Shown here: positions 21,998 through 34,200 of the stretch, piece by piece
How the letters are laid out: the number at the start of each line of letters is the position of its first letter
Position numbering within the stretch: position 1 is the stretch's first letter
Source: Mycoplasma zalophi
GTDB lineage: Bacteria > Bacillota_I > Bacilli_A > Mycoplasmatales > Metamycoplasmataceae
Length of the DNA stretch: 64,000 bases
Direction: 5' to 3'
NCBI RefSeq assembly: GCF_025486335.1
Contig: NZ_JAOOPZ010000001.1
Span: 204,139-268,138, forward strand
Program-made: the position numbers and the translations under genes
The notes under the pieces: generated by a model
What the model was told of the DNA's origin: nothing
The model's input: the letters and a program-made list of their open reading frames with translations, nothing else
Database searches by the model: none

Positions 21998-22297
21998 TTA
22001 TTGAATCCCTCTTATAAAAATATCTAAATTTCCTAAATTTATTTTGTTTTTGTTTAATGTGTAATTAATGGTTTGATAAATTTGTTCAATAATGCTTTTT
22101 GCTGAAACATTTGAAAGAATTATAATTCCTATTGAAATATTTAATTGACAATTATTATCGTTAATAATGATTTGTTGATAATTTTCATTTTTTAAATTTT
22201 CTGAATCGTTTAAAAAATCTAAGTCAGCAAAACCAACAATTCCCACTATGCTAGAAATAGCATTTAAAATATCCGTAGTGATTTTGTCTTTTTCCAT
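21998..22297 (-). CDS. Asp23/Gls24 family protein (YloU-like)
   Basis: 99 residues with the alternating alpha/beta pattern of Asp23/Gls24 proteins (ISSIVGIVGFADLDFL near the N-terminus, then LNISIGIIILSNVSAKSIIEQIYQTI). It lies 2 bases before fakA; yloU-fakA pairing is standard in Firmicutes, which supports the call more than the weak sequence likeness does. The exact role in fatty acid activation or envelope homeostasis is unknown. Confidence 0.7.
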   Translation of the reverse strand: MEKDKITTDILNAISSIVGIVGFADLDFLNDSENLKNENYQQIIINDNNCQLNISIGIIILSNVSAKSIIEQIYQTINYTLNKNKINLGNLDIFIRGIQ

Positions 22298-22469
22298 AGT
22301 TAATATTTTATATTATTTTTAGTAATTTTTATTAATTAGTAATATTAGGAACATTTTATAGTTTTATTTTTTTATAATAATTTATTAAAAAGATAACAAG
22401 AAAAAAATGGTTTGTGTTAAAATATTTACGCAATGCTAAATAATTACGTAATATATTTAAGGAGTAGAA

Positions 22470-22664
22470 ATGCCAGGTAAAGATAGTTTAACCGGACGTA
22501 AAGCTCTAAGCGGTAACAAAAGATCACATGCTTTAAATGCTACAAAAAGAAGATTTGATTTAAATTTACAAAAAGTTACCATTTTAGACAACGGACAAAA
22601 GAAAAAAATCCGTGTAACCGCTAAAACAGCAAGAACATTAAGAAAATATGGTCTTACTGCTTAA
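22470..22664 (+). CDS. rpmB: 50S ribosomal protein L28
   Basis: 64 residues, standard L28. It begins [21 protein letters not shown] and ends [15 protein letters not shown], both conserved. There are no CxxC zinc knuckles, so this is the zinc-free form. AAGGAG sits 5 bases before the ATG. It is divergent from the yloU-fakA operon and monocistronic, ending at its own hairpin. Ribosomal function is not in doubt. Confidence 0.96.
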   Translation: MPGKDSLTGRKALSGNKRSHALNATKRRFDLNLQKVTILDNGQKKKIRVTAKTARTLRKYGLTA

Positions 22665-22673
22665 TTTATAATT

Positions 22674-22700
22674 AAAATCTCACAAAAGTGGGATTTTTTA
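22674..22700 (+). terminator. Intrinsic terminator after rpmB
   Basis: AAATCTCAC, AAAA loop, GTGGGATTTTTT, with one G-U pair in the stem. Confidence 0.7.
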
Positions 22701-22743
22701 ATAACTTTTTTTATAATTTATCTAGAAGAGTTAAGGACAAGAC

Positions 22744-23457
22744 ATGGAAATAAAATTCAAACATTATTATGCAAAATATAACCAAAAAAATGATTCACAA
22801 TTACTTGATATAGATTTTGAAATACAAAGTGGAGATATGGTTTCAATAATTGGGCCATCAGGGGCTGGAAAAACAACAATTTTTAATGCTTTTTTTGGAG
22901 ATTTAATTAAAGAACGTGGTGATTTTTGCGTAGATGGTGCAAATATTGAAAATTACAACAAAAAGCAAAGAAAAGAACTTTATAAGAGAATAGGTTTTTT
23001 AAGTCAAGAAACAAACTTAATTCCCACAGATGATGTATATACAAGTATATTAAGAATATACAAATTCCCATTTGTAAAAAAACAAGTTAAAGAAAAAATA
23101 TATTCATTATTAAAACAATTTAATATGTTTGAATATATTTTTACTAGAATTAGCGAACTTAGCGGTGGTCAAAAACAAAAAATTGAACTTATCAAGTTAA
23201 TATTAATTAATAAAGATTTAATTTTAGCTGATGAACCTACAAATAGTTTAGATCCTGAATCTAGTATAGAGTTTTTAGAAATTTTAAAAAAATTAAATAA
23301 TGAAAATAATATTACAATTGTAACAATAATTCATGACATATCTTTAGCAAAAAATTATTTTAAAAAATTCATAGCAATTAAAAATGGAAAAATGGTTTCT
23401 AAAGGAAAATGAGCGGATTTTGATCAAAAAACCTATGATTTAGTCTTTAAAAAATAA
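22744..23457 (+). CDS. Orphan ABC transporter ATPase, PhnC/P29 type
   Basis: 237 residues. Walker A GPSGAGKTT (near residue 38), Q-loop GFLSQETN, signature LSGGQKQK, Walker B LILADEPTNSLD and the H-loop IIHD are intact, so it should hydrolyse ATP. It is a paralogue of the ATPase at 56512-57255 (shared YKRIGFLSQ...TDDVYTSILR pattern). No permease or binding lipoprotein flanks it: rpmB is upstream and prs downstream. It may serve the permease at 57225 or one elsewhere. One UGA Trp codon lies near the end. Confidence 0.85.
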
Positions 23458-23531
23458 AAAATGTTGATTTTTATTAAAATTGCAAGTTTAAAAATTTATA
23501 ATATTAATATAATTATTTTTTAGGGGTTAAA

Positions 23532-24515
23532 ATGGAAAAAATTTATAAAAATTCAATTATTTTTGGAATGGATAATTCCTGAGATTTGGCAGAAGAAATC
23601 GGACAAATTTTAGAACTAGAAGTTCACAAACCAAATAAAGTAACATTTGCAGATGGGGAAACCTTATTGTCAAGTGATATAACAGTTAGAAATTTAGATA
23701 CATATATTATTTGTAATACCGGAAGAAATGTACACGATAATTTAATGGAACTATTGATTTTCATAGATTCATTAAAAAGAGCTAGTGCTAAAACAATAAA
23801 TGTTGTTATGACATATTATGGATATGCAAGACAAGATCGTAAAGCAGATGGACGTCAACCAATTACAGCTAAATTAGTTGCAGATCTTTTAGAAGTTGCA
23901 GGTATTACAAAACTTACAACAGTAGACTTACATAATTCATCAATTCAAGGATTTTTTAATGTTTCAGTTGATGACCTAAGAGCACAATTAATATTTTCTG
24001 AAGAATTAAGAAAAAGAAATTCAGAATTTACAGTAGTAAGCCCTGACCATGGTGGAGCAGTTAGAGCAAGAACATTAAGTGAATTAATTTCAAATGATAT
24101 AAAAATAGCAATTATTGATAAAAGAAGAACCGCACCTAACGTAAGTGAAGTTATGGGTGTTTTAGGTGATGTAAAAGACAAAAACGTTGTTATTATTGAT
24201 GATATTATTGACACAGGTGGAACAATTATTAAAGCAGCAAAAACTTTAAAGGAAAATGGTGCAAAAGATATTATTGTTGCTGCAACACATGGAATTTTTA
24301 GTAAAGGTTTTGAAATGTTTGAAAATGAAGAAAGCATTAAAGAAGTTATTATTACTAATTCAATGGATGTAGATAACTTAAGAAAATTTAAAAAAATCAA
24401 AATTTTATCACTAGGATTTTTATTAGCGCATGTAATTAAGCAAAATATCAATAGAAAATCATTAACAGAAATTTATAATGCTTACAAAGACGGAAATTGA
24501 GAAAATTTTAATTAG
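23532..24515 (+). CDS. prs: Ribose-phosphate pyrophosphokinase
   Basis: Makes PRPP from ribose 5-phosphate and ATP; PRPP is needed by pncB and the base-salvage enzymes. 327 residues. TYYGYARQDRK (ATP loop), VDLHNSSIQGFF, SPDHGGAVRA and the PRPP-binding VVIIDDIIDTGGT are all present. Reading the UGA at 24498 as Trp adds WENFN and makes the gene overlap rsmG by 38 bases; with UGA as stop it would end at KDGN. TAGGGG is the ribosome binding site. Confidence 0.96.
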
Positions 24516-25179
24516 TTTTAATATAAATTTATCAGATAGTAAATTAGAAACTCTTTTTAAATATTATCTCTTAATAGAAGAAAAGAACAAAGTTATGAAT
24601 CTTACAGGATTTCATGATGAAAAACTTATAATAGAAGGCTTTATTGAATCATATTTAGTTTTAGAAAAGGCCTTCGATTTATCTGACCCCAAAAAATATA
24701 AATTGCTTGATATAGGAGCAGGAGTTGGATTTCCCAGCTTACCCTATTTAATAATGACTGATAAAAATATTGAATTAACAATAATTGAACCATTAAAAAA
24801 ACGCTGCTATTTTTTAAACCGTGTTTCTGAGGCCTTAAAACTTAATATAAATGTAATAAATGACCGCGCTGAAAATGTTAAATTAAAAAATGAGTTTGAC
24901 TTAGTCACTGCAAGAGCTGTTATGGAATTGAAATATTTAGTCGAAGTGTCGTGTCAATTAGGAAAAGTAGATAGTCAACAAGTGTTTATAAAGGGTTCAA
25001 ATGTTAAATCTGAAATTGATGGTGCAAAAGATATTTTAGAAATTTTAAACTTAAAATGGGCTGTAAAAGAATATGAAACTAAAGGAATAAGAATAAATAA
25101 TTTAGTTTATATTTTTAAAACTGAGTCAATAAATCCAAAATTTCCAAGACCATGAAATATAATAATTAAAAATAAATAA
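24478..25179 (+). CDS. rsmG: 16S rRNA (guanine527-N7)-methyltransferase
   Basis: Methylates G527 of 16S rRNA. 233 residues. It starts MLTKTEIEKIL and has EEKNKVMNLTGFHDE, the SAM-binding LLDIGAGVGFPSLPYLI (near residue 80) and the downstream TARAVMELKYLVE. The start lies 38 bases inside prs; the N-terminal match to the family and the lack of another suitable ATG support this. It ends in a UGA Trp followed by eight codons. Confidence 0.95.
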
Positions 25180-25208
25180 AACGCTGAAAATTGTTTCTCG
25201 CGTTTTTT
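25178..25208 (+). terminator. Probable terminator after prs-rsmG
   Basis: AAAACGC and GCGTTTTTT arms starting at the rsmG stop, with a 15-base loop that can pair further (GAAAATTGTTTC). Confidence 0.5.
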
Positions 25209-25487
25209 ATTAACCTTTGCAACGCTAAAAATAGTAAAAAATATATTTAATAAAAAATATTGTAAAAAAAGACTCTTATAACCATTATAATAATAATGAG
25301 CAATTTGGCTTAATTTCCAGATTGCTTATTAGGGTTTATTATTATTTTTTAAAAATATTTATTGAAAACAAATTAATTATCTGCTTCTATTATTTCAAGA
25401 TTAATACTAAAACCACCATTATTTTAAGTTATTAATCTCTCCTTTCTTTGTAAGTCCAAAAGACTATATATTATATTAAGATTAAAG

Positions 25488-25515
25488 GATGCCTCAATAA
25501 TACGGGCATCTTTTT
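25488..25515 (+). terminator. Free-standing intrinsic terminator
   Basis: GATGCC, CTCAATAATAC-type loop, GGGCATC, then a T-rich run. No gene ends just upstream, so it must end a non-coding transcript or readthrough from rsmG. Confidence 0.65.
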
Positions 25516-25537
25516 ATTTTTTAAAACACAAAAAAAT

Positions 25538-25566
25538 ATTGCTAAATTTAAAAATCATGTTATAAT
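25538..25566 (+). promoter_or_regulatory. Promoter of the dimethylargininase gene
   Basis: TTGCTA (25538-25543) and TATAAT (25561-25566) spaced 17 bases, a near-ideal sigma-A pair. It leaves a leader of about 115 bases containing the palindrome CTGACAGTGTCAG and a T run, which could act as an attenuator. Confidence 0.65.
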
Positions 25567-25688
25567 TAAAAAGCTTTGTTATCGACTGACAGTGTCAGTA
25601 TTTTTAATTTTACTTTTTTTCATATCTTATATTTTTTTCTTGGTAAAATGAAAGTAAGAGTAAATTAGAAAATAAGGAGAAAAGAAAA

Positions 25689-26492
25689 ATGACACAAATG
25701 AAAGATAAATTTAAAAACGTTATTGTTAAGACACCAGCTTCAACAATGATTAATGGAATTGCTTCATCAGAAGAAGCACAATCATTACCTCCAGTTAATT
25801 ATGAATTGGCTCTAAAACAACACGCAAATTATATAAAAACATTAAAAGAAGCAGGAGTTGAAGTTACTATAGCTCCTAAAAATGAAGATTTTCCAGATTC
25901 ATGTTTCGTAGAAGATACAGCAGTTATTGTTACAGGTGAATTTGCAGTATTAACAAATCCAGGTGCTGATACAAGAAATGGTGAAAAATTAGAAATGTTA
26001 CCATATCTACAAAAATTCTTTGACGATGAACACATCTTTAAAATTCAATTCCCAGGAACAGTAGACGGTGGGGATGTTATGATGGTAGGAGATACATACT
26101 ACATCGGAATGTCAGATAGAACAAACCGTGAAGGAATTAGACAATTCCACAACATATTAGCAGCTCACGGTAAAAAAGTTGTTCCAGTTCCAATGACAGA
26201 AATGTTACACCTAAAAACAGGAGTTAACTACTTAGAACACAACAATCTATTAATTTCAGGAGAATTTTTAAATTACCCAACATTTAAAGACTTTAACCAA
26301 ATTGTTGTAGACAAATCAGAAGCTTACTCAGCAAACTGTATCTGAGTAAATGAAACAGTTATAGTTCCAGCAGGATACCCAGGAACACTTAAAAAAGTTC
26401 AAGATCTTGGAATTTACAAAGTTGTTGAATGTGATACATCAGAATTCAAAAAATTAGATGGTGGATTAAGCTGTCTATCATTAAGATTTTAA
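25689..26492 (+). CDS. Dimethylargininase (DDAH) family amidinohydrolase
   Basis: Members hydrolyse methylated arginine to citrulline and a methylamine. 267 residues, the usual DDAH size; arginine deiminase is about 400. Motifs: PDSCFVEDTAVI (residues 69-80), PGTVDGGDV (122-130), MLHLKTGVNYL with catalytic His174, and the nucleophile in KKLDGGLSCLSLRF, Cys262, at the C-terminus. Codon use is comparatively rich in C-ending codons, suggesting high expression. It has a good promoter and ribosome binding site. The actual substrate in a mycoplasma is not shown by sequence; free arginine or peptidyl-derived methylarginine are both possible. Confidence 0.85.
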
Positions 26493-26500
26493 AAAATAAC

Positions 26501-26523
26501 AAACACCCTTATTGGGTGTTTTT
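26501..26523 (+). terminator. Intrinsic terminator after the dimethylargininase gene
   Basis: AAACACCC, TTATT loop, GGGTGTTTTT. Confidence 0.8.
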
Positions 26524-26529
26524 GTACAC

Positions 26530-26559
26530 AATAAAACACAGATTTAACTGTGTTTTATT
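26530..26559. terminator. Second hairpin, terminator for gpmI on the minus strand
   Basis: Perfect AATAAAACACAG/CTGTGTTTTATT stem overlapping the gpmI stop codon. It works in both directions between convergent genes. Confidence 0.7.
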
Positions 26560-28072
26560 ATTTTAATCTGTTTGTTATTAATGATACACCTGTCATTTCA
26601 GCAGGTTTATCAATATTTAAATAGTCTAAAATTGTAGGAGCAACATCTGCTAATGTACCATTTTTAAGACCAATTGTTTTATCATATGAAATTAACATAA
26701 CTGGACTTGTTGTGTGTTTTGTTGCAGGTTTATTGTTTTCATCTTCAGTAATTTCTGCATTACCATGATCTGCTGTAATAAATCAATTTACTTCATCTTT
26801 GTGAGTGCTTACATAATTTAAAATTCGTTCAAATTGTTCGTCTAAAAATTCTATTGCTTGTGTAGTTGCTTTTAAATTTCCTGTATGACCAACCATATCG
26901 GGGTTTGCATAATTTACAATTATAAAATCATAATTATTTATTTCATTTAGTAAGACATCTGTTATTTCTTTTGCTGACATATGAGGATAATCTGCAAATG
27001 ATTCAGCCTTTATGCTATCCACTAAAATTCTAGATTCTTTATCAAATTTAATGTCTTTTCCACCATTAAAAAAGTATGTAACATGAGCGTATTTTTGAGT
27101 TTCAGCAATTCTTAATTGTTTAATATTATTATTTGAAAGAACTTCACCAAGAGAATTTCTTATATTCATTTCTTGAAATGCTATATTTGTTTCAATATCT
27201 TCATATTTCATTAATGAAACAAATTTAGCAATTTTGACCTTATTTTTAGGTTCATAATCATATATTTTTGAACCTAAAAATAAATGCGATAATTGTCTTG
27301 CTCTATCTGGTCTAAAATTAAAAAATATGACCGAATCATTATCTTTTACTGGTTTTGAATTTCGTACGAAAGCAGGTACAAAAAATTCATCAAAAATATT
27401 TTGAGAATATTGTTTATTAATATAGTCATTTATATCATCAATAACATTTTTACTTTGTCCTAAAATAGCATCATATGCTAATTGATTTCTTGAAAAAATC
27501 TTATCTCTATCCATTGCGTAAAAACGGCCAGCGATAGAAGAAATTACATAATTATATTCTTTAATTTTTTCATTTAAAATATCTAATGATTCATTAATAG
27601 ATTGAGGAGCAACATCTCTACCATCTCCGAAAATGTGAATACTTACATCTTTTAAATCATTTTCATAACACATATCCATTATTTCAAACAAATGTTTATC
27701 AATAGAGTGTACACCACCATTACTTAAAAGTCCCATAAGATGCAGTGTTGTTTGAGTATTTTTTGAGTGTTCAATGGCATCTAACAATGTTTTGTTGTGT
27801 TTGAAAGTATTTTGTTTTATTTCATTGTTTATTAGAGAAAGTCCAGTGTAAACAACTCTCCCTGCTCCTATTGTTAAATGCCCAACCTCACTATTTCCAA
27901 TTTGATTTTCAGGTAAACCAACATATTTTCCAGATGCTTCTACTAGCGAATTAGGACACATTGCAAAAAGATAATCAAAAATGGGATGAAATGCCAGATT
28001 AAAAGCATTTCCCTGACTTTCTTTGCGAACTCCTAGTCCATCAATAATTGTTAATATTACTTTCTTTTTCAT
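26558..28072 (-). CDS. gpmI: 2,3-bisphosphoglycerate-independent phosphoglycerate mutase
   Basis: Interconverts 3- and 2-phosphoglycerate in glycolysis using two metal ions. 504 residues, normal. The N-terminal metal site IIDGLG, the phosphoserine motif [15 protein letters not shown], the substrate-binding FGDGRDVAP and [10 protein letters not shown], and the late metal ligands [12 protein letters not shown] and TADHGNAE are intact. A UGA Trp codon separates the last 75 residues. GGGAGG precedes ATG 28072. Its presence supports a working lower glycolysis. Confidence 0.97.
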
Positions 28073-28255
28073 GTTACCTCCCTTATAATTACTTTAATTA
28101 TATAAAATTATGTTTGACATAAATACTAATTCTTATAAAGAATTATTTTTGTGTTTATAAGGTATTATTTTTTTAAATTTACAACGATAATACATTTTTA
28201 ATATACAATTAGTATTATTTTTATATTTTATATAAAAACAATCAAGGAGGATGTA

Positions 28256-31200
28256 GTGATTAGATTATTAAAAGAAGTTTTTAGATCACTTTCAAGAAAT
28301 AAAATCACAGTAATTGGATTAACAATTCTAATCTTCATTACTTGTGGATTATTTACATTATTATTTGACATTAAAAAAAGTTATACTTCAACACTTTCAA
28401 GTTATCAGACTGTTTCTAAAATGCAAGATTTAACAGTTAATCTAGACGTTAACCCCAATGGAGAAGTTCCTAATGGAGGATATGATCAAGTTAATGATGA
28501 GGGATTAATTGATAATAAACCTATAATTTATACCCCAGATTCTTCACTTAAATTATATAAACAAAGTACAAAAAATTTAAGTGTACCTGAAGAAGAATTA
28601 AATTTTTTAAACATTAGAAATTTTTCATTAAATAATAGTCCTTTAAAAGACCAAGACATATACATAGATAGTAGCATTTTTCAAAAATGGTTTTTTGACA
28701 ATCAAAAAAATGCTGGAATTGCTATTTTTGATATGAAAAATGGTTATTTTGAATTAACTAATGACATCGCACTTCCTATTTATTTAAAATCACAAAACTC
28801 TTATTCAAGAATATCTCATAATGTTTTGGTTAATTCAACAGAAACTTTTACTTTTGATAAACAATATCAATTAAAAGATATTGCGACAGTAATTAATACA
28901 CCAACTGGTTCTACACATTACAAATTAAATGATTATCTAACTAAACCATTAGATTTATTTATTAATCCTAAAACTAAAGAAGCTTCATTTGATACTCATA
29001 AATTAGAATTATGAACACTTGAGGGTGATGTCATTGTTGTTTCTGGTGATAATGTTTTAAAACAACTAGGTTTTATAAAAGACGAAAATAATAAATTTTA
29101 TTTTAATAAATCTGATTCACAAAAAGATTTACATTTTAAAGAACCTTCAAAAGTTACAGAACAAAATATAGATTCTAAAACTTTGTTAGTTAATGATTTT
29201 TCATTAATTAATTATTTTGCTTTACAAAATATAAATCAGGTAAATTTAAAAATTTATGATACATTTTTATTTGAAAAAGGGTTAAAATATCAATTTCCTT
29301 TAACTTGAATTCAAAATGTTGAAATAGAAACAGAGTTTGAAAAAAGATTATTTAAATTAAATTGAGATTATAATACAGAAAATAATGTTTCTAATTGAAA
29401 AGGTAGCTATTTAAGTTATATATCAAAAATTTATTTAGATAATAACAACGAAATACCAACTGATATTAAAGAATTTGGTTTTTGAACAAAATCAACTAAA
29501 ACGAGATGATATTTAGAAACAAATTCTCCAGGTGAATGATATTCAACTAAAGAACAAATATCGTTAGATGATTTAGATGTGATTTTATCTCTTAAAAATA
29601 ATCAACCCACATCCACTGAAAAAGATACTATTGCAGAAATTGAAAACATCGATCCTCAATGAAATCAAGTTAAAATAAGAGAAAAATTTGATGAAATTTC
29701 AAACACAAATTTACTTCAATTAAAAAGAAATGAACTTGCTCAGGGGGCAAATAATGTTGCTAAACAAGCAATTATAAAAAAAGTTGTCAATAAAGTTGGC
29801 GAAGAAAATGTTGGTCTAAGACAAACTTTAACAGTTGAAACTATTAATGATGGAGATTCAAAGAAAAATATTTTTCACTTCATAAATACAGGTGATTCTA
29901 ATAATTCTATTAGAGGTGTAAAACAAAACGTTGGTATGTTATATAACGAAGTTACTCACCCAACAATTTTAAATAAAACTGATAGCAGAAGAAATATAGA
30001 AGAATATTTATTAATTCCTGATGCAAATTACCCAAATAGAAAAACCAAACTTCCTTCAGAATATGCAAAAAATATAATTGAATATATTTTTAAAGGTTAT
30101 ACACCTGATCCCAATTATCTTGACACAGATATTAGATTTGAACCATATTATAACTATTATGCAGGAACACAAATTCCTTACTTAACTAATGCAAAAATTC
30201 TTGTATTAACTTCAGAAGACGAAGATAATAACACTATGCAATATGCAATTGCAAAAAGCGAAGTCAATTCAAAAACGGGTGAAACCAAGTATATAGTTCT
30301 TGGACAAAAAGAAATAAATGGTGAATTATACTGAACCAGATTATTGATACCAGAACAAGAAAGTAGTTTATCGATTAATGAGTTAGATAATTTTTTAATT
30401 CAACACAGATTAACAATAAAGGCTAAAATAGGTAATCAAGGTTGAGCTAAAATAGATCCAAGTTATAAGAATAGCATTTATTTACCTATAAATTATGGGT
30501 CTGTAGATAATGCAGCCATAATTGATATTACCCAAAATAATACAATTAATATTCTTATAAAACAAATTAAACAAACAATATTAAAAACAGATTTATCTAA
30601 TTTATTTACAAAAGAACAATTAGATAAAATTTTAGTAGCAGGACAAATAGCTGTTGAAAAAAATCAACTACATAATTTATTAGCTTCAGGAAAAACAAAT
30701 GAAGTTATCATTAAAGTTGTTATATTTGATTGATTGCATGAATTGTCAAAACCAACTCAAAAATCAGATGAAAAGTTATTAAATTTTAATATCAATACTT
30801 TTTGAGAGTCAATTGTAAATAACATCATAAGTTTTATTAAAAATAAATATACTTATGATAACAACGTTTTAAGAACACATGAACAACAAAAGAAATACTT
30901 AAAGCAAGAATTAGACAAACTAGAAGAATTGTTAATGAATATAACAGGTTCAAAAACACCATTTTTTAATAATTTAATTTTAGGATTTAAAATTTCAAAT
31001 ATCATTGATTACATTAAAGATTATGACAAACTTTTAGATTCAATTAGTTCAATACTTACATCAATTGATTTATTAAAATTTTCATCATTAGGTAGGCAGT
31101 GATATTTAGAACATCCTTATAAACCTTATTTAAATGCAAATGCAAATTATTACACATTGAGTTCAGATGAAATAACTTCATTCTTGTTTAAAAGTATTAA

Positions 31201-34200
31201 TGAAAATAAAATAAAACAAGCTTTAAATACATTGATACAACAAATAGATTTCAAAGCCTTATTAAGTCCAGAAAGCAATTTAAGTATTTATAAAAAAATA
31301 TTATTAACAGCTGAAAATGCAAATAAACCTTTAGGAAATTCTGAAAAAACAAAGTTAACGTCTTTATTTAATAAATTAAATGGATATGAAGATCCCTCAA
31401 AGGCATTTGAAAATATTAATGAAGCATTAGAAATTTTAGTAAATTCATTTTCTTTAGAAACTTTTAATGAAAATATTACTCATTTTTTAGATAAAAGCGA
31501 ACAAAAAGAGCCAGTTATTGCTAATGGTGTGTTATTTAATAACAACTATATTAAAAGATTAAAACAATCAAATTGAATTGCAAGTTTAATTAGTGCATTA
31601 ACACAAACTAAAGCAAATAATCATGATATTTTAGGAAAAGTTAAGACAATACAAGAAGCAATTAAGTTGCTTGCTAATTTATCTTCAGCGACTCAAAATG
31701 CAGCAGGATTGCATATTCCAACAAGCGATGATAAAAAAATATCATTTGATGATTTAGGTACTTTTGGGCTGATTAGATTCCCTTCACCTGAAGACAAAAT
31801 AGCAACCAATAATTATATTGGTCAATATGATGCTAATAAAATTTTTGCTTTAAAGCAAAAAATAGATACAGCTATTGCTTCAAATAAAAATCTTTTAAAA
31901 TTTAGTATTGAAGAATCAAGTTTTTTAACAGATATTATTTTAGTAAATAACGATGAATTTCAAAATTTAGAAAAAATATCAATTAAATTAAATAATTATT
32001 TAAATCTAATTTCAAAATTGTTAATCAAAAATTACCAAAATAATATAAACCCATATAATTTAAATTTCGAAGAAGATGCAGCTATACCTATTGCAACATA
32101 TGGTGATCTAGCTTATCATTCAGCTTTATTTAATAAAAATACCCAAAATTCTAATTCAAATGAAGTACTACATTTTCTATATAATCAAATCAAACCCATT
32201 TTAAGTGGTTTTCTCACAAAAGATGCAAATGGATTTATTGGACAGGAATTGAATCTATATTCTTTTTGAATTAAATTAACTTATGAATTGAAAACTACAG
32301 TACCTGACATTACATTTGACGAAATTAAAACAATTATTTTAACAATTTTTAATTTTATGCAAAATGAGAACGTTGCTAGATTATTAAGACAATACGAAAA
32401 TGTTGATAATCAAATACCTTCTTATAATTCAATTCTTGGGAGTGATTTAAATAATTACGCAACGATATTAAAAATAAGTAAAGGGTTATCAAATAATATT
32501 GTTTCAACAAAAGAATTTGAAAATTCTAATCTTTTAGAAATATTACAACAAGATTTAGCACAAAAGAATTTAAATAATTATTGAGAATATGTAAACAAAT
32601 TACTTAATAAAAATATTTATCAATTTGTTGAAATGATGAGCATGTTAAATGAAACATTATTTATGCCTACTTTTTACAAAGAATCACAAGAACAATTTGT
32701 AAATAACTTTATAAATGCTCCTGCAAACTCAAGATTAGGTTCTTTAATAACGACTGATTATGATTTAGCTGTTTTATACAAAAATACACTTTCATACTCA
32801 CAATTATCTAATCAAATTAGAATATTCGGTATAAGCCCAATTGCAATAAATCCATTTATGGCCTTAAGTTTTCCGCAAGTACTTTTATATACCGCTATAT
32901 CTGACCAAGAAAATAAAGGAAATTTAGCATATTTGGTTACACAACTTTCAAGAGATTTAGAAACTATAAATATTGATGATCTTGATAAATTGATTAATCC
33001 TTTATATGATTCACTAATAAGACAACAAGAATTATCTGATTCGGGTGATAAAAATATTGCTTTAGATATGTCTTATTTCACATGATTAAAAAATAAATTC
33101 ATTTTAAAAGATCAAGATGACCAAACAATTTTTGGATTAAATACAAATAAAATTTTTGAACAATTATTGTTTTCATTAATTTCTACTAATTATGTAAACA
33201 ACTTAGTGGCATATAATGATACAAGTGCATATTTAGCAAAAATTAACTATGCTTACTTACAAAAAAATAAAAAGGAAGTTTATACTGCTAATATTGATGA
33301 ATATTTAAAAGATCCATTTAAAATGGCTGTATTCATCAATACATTGGATTCAAAATACAAAATAAAAATTAACTCAATTGAATATTTAATTATTGGAATT
33401 GATACAACAGCAGACTATTTATATCCTGTAATTAATGAAGAAAATTTACAAGTTGATACTTCAAAACAATCACTTGTTTATGTAAATAGCAAAGGTTTTG
33501 ATAGAATTAAAAGTGCTTATCCTACTTTAGCACTTAAAGATTATTTATTGGTTAAAAAAGGGGAATTTAAAGATACTGAATTAAAACAAGAATTTTCAGA
33601 ATTTATTAGCTCAATTGCAAGTAATATAACAAATAAAGTATTTTTAGCTGATGAATTAGATCCAATTAACCCTGAAATTTCAATAAGAATTACTTTGGTA
33701 CAAAAAATTATTCATTCTATAGCTAATGTTCAGTTATTTAGCTTAATTATATTAATAACATTAGTTTCAATATCTGTTTACTTTATTATTAGAAGATATA
33801 TAAATGATAGAAATAAAGTTATTGGTATATTACGTTCCCAAGGTTATAAGGCTAGTGAAATATCATTTTCATTTAGTTCTTTTGCATGACCAAGCACTAT
33901 TGTAGGGTCTATTGCTGGTTATATTTTAGGGCATTTTGTTCAACCAATAGCATTTAAAGTTTTTTCAAGTTATTGAACATTGCCGACAACAATAATTTCA
34001 TTTAATTGATTAACATTGGTGAATACATTCATTGTTCCGTTTATATTCTTATCAATATTAATATTTTTAATTACAATGTTTAGCATAAGAATAAAAGCAA
34101 TTGAACAAATGTCTGGATTAAGTGAGTTAAATGTTGGTAAAATTTCACAAAAAATTGCAGTATTATTTAGAGTTTTACCAATTAAAAGTCGATTCATTGC

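Larger units (their letters stand above)
25209..25688. other. 480-base intergenic region with stacked hairpins, no gene seen
   Basis: No coding frame of use. It holds: a TATAAT at about 25285, directly followed by a long imperfect hairpin at about 25291-25350 (AATAATAATGAGCAAT pairing with ATTGCT...ATTATTATT) ending in a T run on the plus strand; a GATGCC/GGGCATC terminator at 25488-25515; a promoter at 25538-25566; and a CTGACA/TGTCAG palindrome at 25585-25597 inside the leader of the next gene. On the minus strand AAAGGAGAG plus a nine-codon frame lies near 25440. A small RNA or attenuator is possible. Confidence 0.45.

Noticed and set aside
25689..26492. Arginine deiminase (arcA)
   Set aside because: The protein is 267 residues rather than about 400 and ends in the DDAH-type LDGGLSCLSLRF.
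28114..28139. TTGACA/TATAAA promoter for the giant permease
   Set aside because: The spacing is only about 14 bases and the start codon is more than 110 bases away; not convincing without start mapping.
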